Source of the DNA: a virus
Direction: 5' to 3' (one strand)
Virus record (IMG/VR): IMGVR_UViG_3300009370_001221
Coordinates: 62,001-126,000 of that record
DNA: 64,000 nucleotides
Of the stretch, positions 60,306-64,000 are shown piece by piece (positions within the stretch are counted from its first letter, which is position 1; every line of letters begins with the position of its first letter). Below the pieces are notes generated by a model that did no database searches, was not told where the DNA came from, and was given only the letters and a program-made list of their open reading frames with translations. The translations under genes were made by a program, and so were the position numbers.

Positions 60306-61009
60306 ATTGTAGTATAAGCCTTAAAACTTCTTATTTTACTATCCCTTTCGCAAAGTAGCGTATACTCTTCCACGTCGGTACTCCATTCCATTCCGTTAAA
60401 CCATTGAAAACCGTCGAACTTGGATTTGTATATGCTACTTTGTTCGTATCCAGGACCAGTATACAAATATTTTAAACCTAATGATTTTGCCCAAGCAATT
60501 TCATGTTCTAAAGTAAGTTCTCCCAAACGCATTTCTGGTTTATGATAATTCCATATAAAAAAGTTTGTTTCTAATATGTCATGATCTGCAAATGGAAATG
60601 GTGGATTATAATGAAGCATTTTGGTTATTGCTACAATACTACCTTTATCATAATATGAAATATATTTAAAACGTTCATGATCTACACTAGCACTATGAAT
60701 ATTTTTAAAATTATTATGATGTATATACTTTGTTAGAATCTTTTGAAATACCGTAGGCATTTCATTAACATTTGAATGCAACGATAAACCTAATTTGAAA
60801 TCAAGAAAATCATAATTTGTTTCTGATAATTTAATTCGCGTATTACGCGACATATACCATTCTTCTTTTCCATCTACAATATCTAAAGCAAATCCTTTTT
60901 CGAGTGCTAGGAATTCCTCTCGTGGATCTACATTGCGTAAACTTATTTGGTTTATTATTATATTTCGAGTTTCTTGTTTTCCGAAGTGTGTATCGTAAGT
61001 GTATTGCAT
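60302..61009 (-). CDS. GNAT-fold protein resembling aminoacyl-tRNA-protein transferases
   Basis: A 235-residue protein. The C-terminal third has MRLGELTLEHEIAWAKSLGLKYLYTGPGYEQSSIYKSKFDGFQWFNGMEW, closely following the pattern of bacterial arginyl/leucyl-type tRNA-protein transferases (SLGTYTILWQIEEA..LGLPYVYLGYWI..S.KM.YKxxF.P.E....W). The middle KGSIVAITKMLHYN fits a GNAT strand. The N-terminal cysteine cluster of true ATE enzymes is absent. It might add an amino acid to a protein N-terminus or be another acyltransferase. A late promoter lies at 61066. Confidence 0.65.
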   Translation of the reverse strand: MQYTYDTHFGKQETRNIIINQISLRNVDPREEFLALEKGFALDIVDGKEEWYMSRNTRIKLSETNYDFLDFKLGLSLHSNVNEMPTVFQKILTKYIHHNNFKNIHSASVDHERFKYISYYDKGSIVAITKMLHYNPPFPFADHDILETNFFIWNYHKPEMRLGELTLEHEIAWAKSLGLKYLYTGPGYEQSSIYKSKFDGFQWFNGMEWSTDVEEYTLLCERDSKIRSFKAYTTI

Positions 61010-61065
61010 AGTTGAACTACGTTCAACTGGTTCTTCATTTCATTCGAACCATGAACGCTTTATAA

Positions 61066-61073
61066 TATTTATT
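61066..61073 (-). promoter_or_regulatory. late promoter (AATAAATA)
   Basis: AATAAATA read leftward, 56 bases upstream of the transferase-like gene's ATG. It is followed by a leader of modest length. Confidence 0.6.
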
Positions 61074-61104
61074 TGTTTACTTTTTCCTGAAGTTTTATTC
61101 ACAC

Positions 61105-61124
61105 TTCTCCTGCTTCCAGGAGAA
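61105..61124. terminator. hairpin TTCTCCTG/CAGGAGAA
   Basis: A perfect 8-bp stem with a 4-base loop (CTTC on the plus strand) in the gap upstream of the late promoter at 61066. On the leftward strand it is followed by GTGTGAATAAAAC without a T-run. It could end a leftward transcript from the nuclease gene. Confidence 0.5.
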
Positions 61125-61393
61125 ATATGAGTTCTTTTTCCATTGTTTAACTCATTAATACTATTGAGGATTGCGTTAGCACGGAGGCGGTTACCCTGTA
61201 CCCCCTACCTCAGACTTCTGACTTTCGTCGTAGCAGGACCATCTTAATGCTATAGTATCAACATTAAAATAGCTGTGGTTTCTTTTTCTTATATCCACAT
61301 CTTTTGGCGCCCTTAGCCTGGGTTGCAACTTCGCCAATTCCTGTATTCACGTGCCTATGCTACGTGCTCGAGGCGAGCAGCTCTTAACTGCAT
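61125..61393 (-). other. unexplained 270-base gap, possibly a small RNA or tiny genes
   Basis: This stretch has no long frame and is visibly richer in G+C than its surroundings. It contains two adjacent hairpins (CACGT/ACGTG at 61349-61366, GCTCG/CGAGC at 61366-61378) and the sequence GGAGGCGGTTACCC. A 28-residue leftward frame starting GTG at 61348-61350 (stop 61264) gives a basic peptide with VATQAKGAKRCGYKKKK. A tRNA is not evident. It may encode a small structured RNA or a tiny basic protein; neither is shown. Confidence 0.35.
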
Positions 61394-61984
61394 TTAGGTT
61401 GCTATGTTAGTTTCTTTTTCTTGCCTGCGGGAGCCAAAAGTTGGGTGTCGTGTTATTGATGTCATATTATAGTTCATTGGTCTTTTTTTTATCGCTGATT
61501 GTAATCTTACTACTTTGGAATTTAGTTTCCAGAATTGATCATACTCACTAAAATTCCATCCTTTGTAATTAATGTGCCTTTTAAATCTGTGATGTAAATG
61601 TTTGTCTTCTATTGCTACATATTTGCCTTTTCGATTGAACTTCATTATTAACATATTGAAGTCGTGTTCATCTGCTGAATCTAATACTTGATTAATCCAT
61701 TCATCTAGTAATTTTACATCACCTGTAAACAAATGATGAAAGGGGAAATCTTTATATGCCTTACACTCTATATTTAAATAGGGCATACTAGGCCCAGGAA
61801 TAATATCACCTTTAAAAGTTCTTATTACTCCTTCATGTAAGTATTCTTTACGTGCTTTATTGGATCCGCCGATGTAAGCTCCACTATGGGGAACTCGAAT
61901 AAATGACTCGTCATATATTTCTGATAAATGTTTTGCAACATCTCGTTCCCACGTGGCGCCTTTTATTTTTTGCTTGCTAGGCAT
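61394..61984 (-). CDS. PD-(D/E)xK endonuclease, Holliday-resolvase-like
   Basis: A 196-residue nuclease. KGATWERDVAKHLSEIY (E13), HSGAYIGGSNKAR, FKGDIIP (D60) and LNIECKAYKDFPFHHLF (E73-x-K75) give the catalytic pattern E...GD...ExK of archaeal-Holliday-resolvase-like and related PD-(D/E)xK nucleases. It would cut branched or recombination DNA, in line with its place beside gp46/gp47. The C-terminal half is less conserved. Its ATG overlaps the stop of the histone-like gene (TAATG). Confidence 0.8.
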   Translation of the reverse strand: MPSKQKIKGATWERDVAKHLSEIYDESFIRVPHSGAYIGGSNKARKEYLHEGVIRTFKGDIIPGPSMPYLNIECKAYKDFPFHHLFTGDVKLLDEWINQVLDSADEHDFNMLIMKFNRKGKYVAIEDKHLHHRFKRHINYKGWNFSEYDQFWKLNSKVVRLQSAIKKRPMNYNMTSITRHPTFGSRRQEKETNIAT

Positions 61985-62163
61985 TACATAGAGTTTTTCT
62001 TTTCTTGAATTTCTGCTCTACGTGCTTTAGATAATTTGCCTAATTCACCGAGTGCTTTGCGAGCACGAGCGGCAGCTGCTTTAACACCTTTATCTTCGAA
62101 TTTTGCTGATTCGCTCAAGTAACTATCTACTTGGTCTAAAATTTGTTGATGGATCGTTGCCAT
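61984..62163 (-). CDS. 59-residue histone H1-like (Hc1-type) protein
   Basis: A short gene of 59 residues from ATG 62161-62163, with an AAGGAG ribosome site. The sequence ATIHQQILDQVDSYLSESAKFEDK then GVKAAAARARKALGELGKLSKARRAEIQEKKNSM is one charged helix pair, with the K-G-x-KAAAxRxRKxL...K...RxEIQEKKN pattern of Hc1-type histone-like proteins of bacteria and phages. It probably binds DNA, perhaps in compaction or in the head. It is in the gap between gp46 (26 bases) and the resolvase gene (overlap TAATG). Confidence 0.75.
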   Translation of the reverse strand: MATIHQQILDQVDSYLSESAKFEDKGVKAAAARARKALGELGKLSKARRAEIQEKKNSM

Positions 62164-62189
62164 TTTCTATACTCCTTTGGTATTTGTAT

Positions 62190-63947
62190 TTACATTATCT
62201 GTACGTCATCACTGTAATTTGTGAATCCGTTCTCTTTTGTAACTGTCAAAACGCTATGTACTCGCCCTGCCAGTTCATCCTTATGGGATATTAGGAACAC
62301 ACTTTTGTTTCTATCTCTACTAACTTTTTTAAGTATGCTGATACTACCTTCCAATCCCAAAGTATCCATTCCACTATCTACTAATTCATCTATAATTAAT
62401 AAGTTTATATTATTATATAAATGTTCCCAAACGTCTCTAAATGCCCAACTTAAACTTAAAATAAGTCTATTGCGTTCGCCTCTACTTAAATTATCAAAGT
62501 CTAAGTCACGGCCATACTCTGTAATTTCAACACTTAAATCATTTTGGAATTCTACAGTATGTGGTAATCCTATTCTATCTAAATAATAACTTAAACGTTT
62601 ATTTAAGAATGCCAAGTTTTGATCTATTATACGTTTACGTATAAACGAATCCTTATTTACGAGCAAACGTAATAAAAATTCCTGATGTTCTCGCACTCTT
62701 ACTATATCATTTAGTTTATCATAATTAACTTCTTGCAATACAGAATCTTGAAGATCTTCTATTTGACTGCTAAACGGATCAACTGCATCTATTTTAGTTG
62801 CTAATTCCTTTTTTAAATACTCTAAACTTGAATCATGTTTATAAGCATCAGCAATCGTTTCATAAAATGTTTCTATTTCAGTATCTATATTATCTATCTC
62901 ATCTATTTTTTTAATTATAGATTTTAAATTTTTCTTTTCCTTTTTTATTATGTCTTTATGTTCGTTTATCTGCGTGTTTATATCAGATAACATTTCTTGA
63001 TGCAATGCATCATGTAATGGTTGCCCACATGCATGACATTTTTTGTCTTCTGCTGATGCTAAATTAGTATTATAATTTTTCAGTTCTCTTTCATACTTTG
63101 TTAATGAACTCTCTGATGTTCTGCGTTCACGTTCATAACTGCGTAATTTGGATTCTATTTTTTCAATGTCTGCTTTTTTAGTATGTAATGCTAATTCATC
63201 CTCTATATTCACTGCTATTAATTTATCAATTGCTTTGTTTAGTTTATCTATTTCAGTATTTTTTGATTCTTCCCACGCTTTTTGTTTCAAACGCAAACTG
63301 TTTATTGTTGTCTCTATATTCTCATTTGCTTTTATTATACCTTTTATTGCGTATTCTTCTTCAGTTATTTTATCTTTAGTTACTTTTACTACTTCTCTTA
63401 AACTCTCTGCCTTTTCACTTAATAAAGTTATACCCAATAATTCCTCAATTACCTCACGTTGATCAGCAACACGCATCGCTAAAAATGGTTCAGTATATGT
63501 ATTAAGTGCTACAATATGTTTGAATATCGTATGCCCTAATCCTATATCACGCTCTATCTCTTCTTGTGTTTGCCTATTTTCACCTTGCGCCGAACTTTCT
63601 TCATCCTGCTTAAAATATTTTAATGTAGCAGGCCGTCTGCCGCGCTCTATACGATAGTCTTGACCATCCTTCTCATACTCAATAGTAACTAACATATTTT
63701 TACCGTTAGTTTTGTTTATGAGATTATCTTTTTTAATATTAGTTAATGCTGAACCATACAACACATAACTCAACGCATTAACAATAGTAGTCTTACCAGT
63801 ACCGTTACGAGCACCAGCATCATCGCCACCCAAGTCCAAATTCTCACCCAATACTAATGTAAGATCTTGTCTGTTTAAATCTACCGCTTGGGTTTGATTA
63901 CCCACGCTCATAAAATTTTTAACTGTTAGAGATTTTAATACTAACAC
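62190..63947 (-). CDS. 46: recombination endonuclease subunit gp46
   Basis: A 585-residue SMC/Rad50-like ATPase; T4 gp46 has 560. With gp47 it resects DNA ends for recombination-dependent replication. Walker A is GARNGTGKT (45-53). Coiled-coil arms follow, with a zinc hook CHACGQ (304-309). The signature LSRGERNRLILSLSWAFRD and Walker B LLIIDELVDSGMD are near the end, followed by the FLISHKDEL switch. I chose GTG at 63945-63947: it follows AGGAG, and its G is shared with the TAG stop of gp47. Confidence 0.96.
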   Translation of the reverse strand: MLVLKSLTVKNFMSVGNQTQAVDLNRQDLTLVLGENLDLGGDDAGARNGTGKTTIVNALSYVLYGSALTNIKKDNLINKTNGKNMLVTIEYEKDGQDYRIERGRRPATLKYFKQDEESSAQGENRQTQEEIERDIGLGHTIFKHIVALNTYTEPFLAMRVADQREVIEELLGITLLSEKAESLREVVKVTKDKITEEEYAIKGIIKANENIETTINSLRLKQKAWEESKNTEIDKLNKAIDKLIAVNIEDELALHTKKADIEKIESKLRSYERERRTSESSLTKYERELKNYNTNLASAEDKKCHACGQPLHDALHQEMLSDINTQINEHKDIIKKEKKNLKSIIKKIDEIDNIDTEIETFYETIADAYKHDSSLEYLKKELATKIDAVDPFSSQIEDLQDSVLQEVNYDKLNDIVRVREHQEFLLRLLVNKDSFIRKRIIDQNLAFLNKRLSYYLDRIGLPHTVEFQNDLSVEITEYGRDLDFDNLSRGERNRLILSLSWAFRDVWEHLYNNINLLIIDELVDSGMDTLGLEGSISILKKVSRDRNKSVFLISHKDELAGRVHSVLTVTKENGFTNYSDDVQIM

Positions 63948-64000
63948 TAAATGCTCCTATATATGTCTAGTAGCATTTGTGGATCATAATGTTCACTCTC
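63947..64000 (-). CDS. 47: recombination endonuclease subunit gp47, C-terminal end
   Basis: Only the last 17 codons are visible (ending QMLLDIYRSI, TAG at 63947-63949), with the gene entering from beyond the right edge. The identity is inferred from place: in T4-like phages gp47, the nuclease of the gp46-gp47 pair, directly precedes gp46, and the overlap of stop and start is typical of coupled translation. The visible residues cannot prove it. Confidence 0.6.
   Translation of the reverse strand, partial: ESEHYDPQMLLDIYRSI

Noticed and set aside
61036-61062. Possible tRNA T-arm (GGTTCGAAT on the leftward strand)
   Set aside because: The flanking bases do not pair as a T-stem, and no acceptor or anticodon arms can be formed nearby.
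1-64000. Signs of a temperate phage (integrase, repressor, attachment site)
   Set aside because: No such gene or site was seen; the gene content is that of a lytic T4-like phage.

Overview
The window is a contiguous 64-kb piece of a T4-like myovirus genome (tailed phage with a contractile tail). It is clearly AT-rich. The T4 core set is present: recombination and replication proteins (UvsX, UvsY, gp32, gp46, start of gp47), terminase (gp16, gp17), head (gp20, gp21, gp22, gp23, core proteins, gp4), neck (gp13, gp14, gp15), tail (gp18, gp19, a gp48/gp54-like tube protein) and baseplate hub (gp26, a tape-measure-like protein). The versions of these proteins, and several conserved hypotheticals, look most like those of marine T4-like phages (cyanophages and Pelagibacter myophages). 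There is no photosynthesis gene here, so a heterotrophic marine host such as an alphaproteobacterium is the better guess. This is inference; no host gene or tRNA is present to confirm it. No integrase, repressor or CRISPR array was seen.

Layout. 1-1.1 kb: three leftward genes, including the start of a P-loop ATPase, read from a control region with iterated repeats. 1.3-3.5 kb: three methyltransferase-like genes. 3.5-8.1 kb: uvsY, a small acidic protein, uvsX, a hydroxylase/methyltransferase-like fusion, and gp32 with a consensus sigma70-type promoter. 8.1-18.7 kb: large, partly disordered repeat proteins around gp17, then a methyltransferase, an N-twitch radical SAM enzyme and gp16. 18.7-23 kb: three more radical SAM enzymes, an SGNH-hydrolase-like protein and a P-loop protein. 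23-28.9 kb: gp4, a tube-related protein, gp19 and a very large gp18. 29-31.4 kb (rightward): an HNH protein and a fifth radical SAM enzyme, facing a dNMP kinase. 32-38 kb: gp13 leftward; gp14, gp15 and a Nudix hydrolase rightward. 38-49.4 kb: tail-fibre/appendage genes built from shared modules. 49.5-58.5 kb: the head morphogenesis block in the order tape measure, gp20, core, gp21, gp22, gp23, decoration-like protein. 58.5-61 kb: hub genes and an aminoacyl-transferase-like gene. 61-64 kb: a nuclease, a 59-residue histone-like protein, gp46 and the end of gp47.

Two themes stand out. First, at least five radical SAM enzymes and four or more methyltransferase-like proteins, a 2-oxoglutarate-type hydroxylase, an SGNH-like protein and P-loop proteins are inserted between obligatory virion genes, several of them overlapping their neighbours. 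This looks like a virion- or host-modification system of unknown substrate. Second, many genes without a Shine-Dalgarno sequence have a T4-late-type element (core TAAATA) placed exactly five bases before the ATG. This geometry predicts leaderless late mRNAs, and it is nearly identical in front of both terminase genes.
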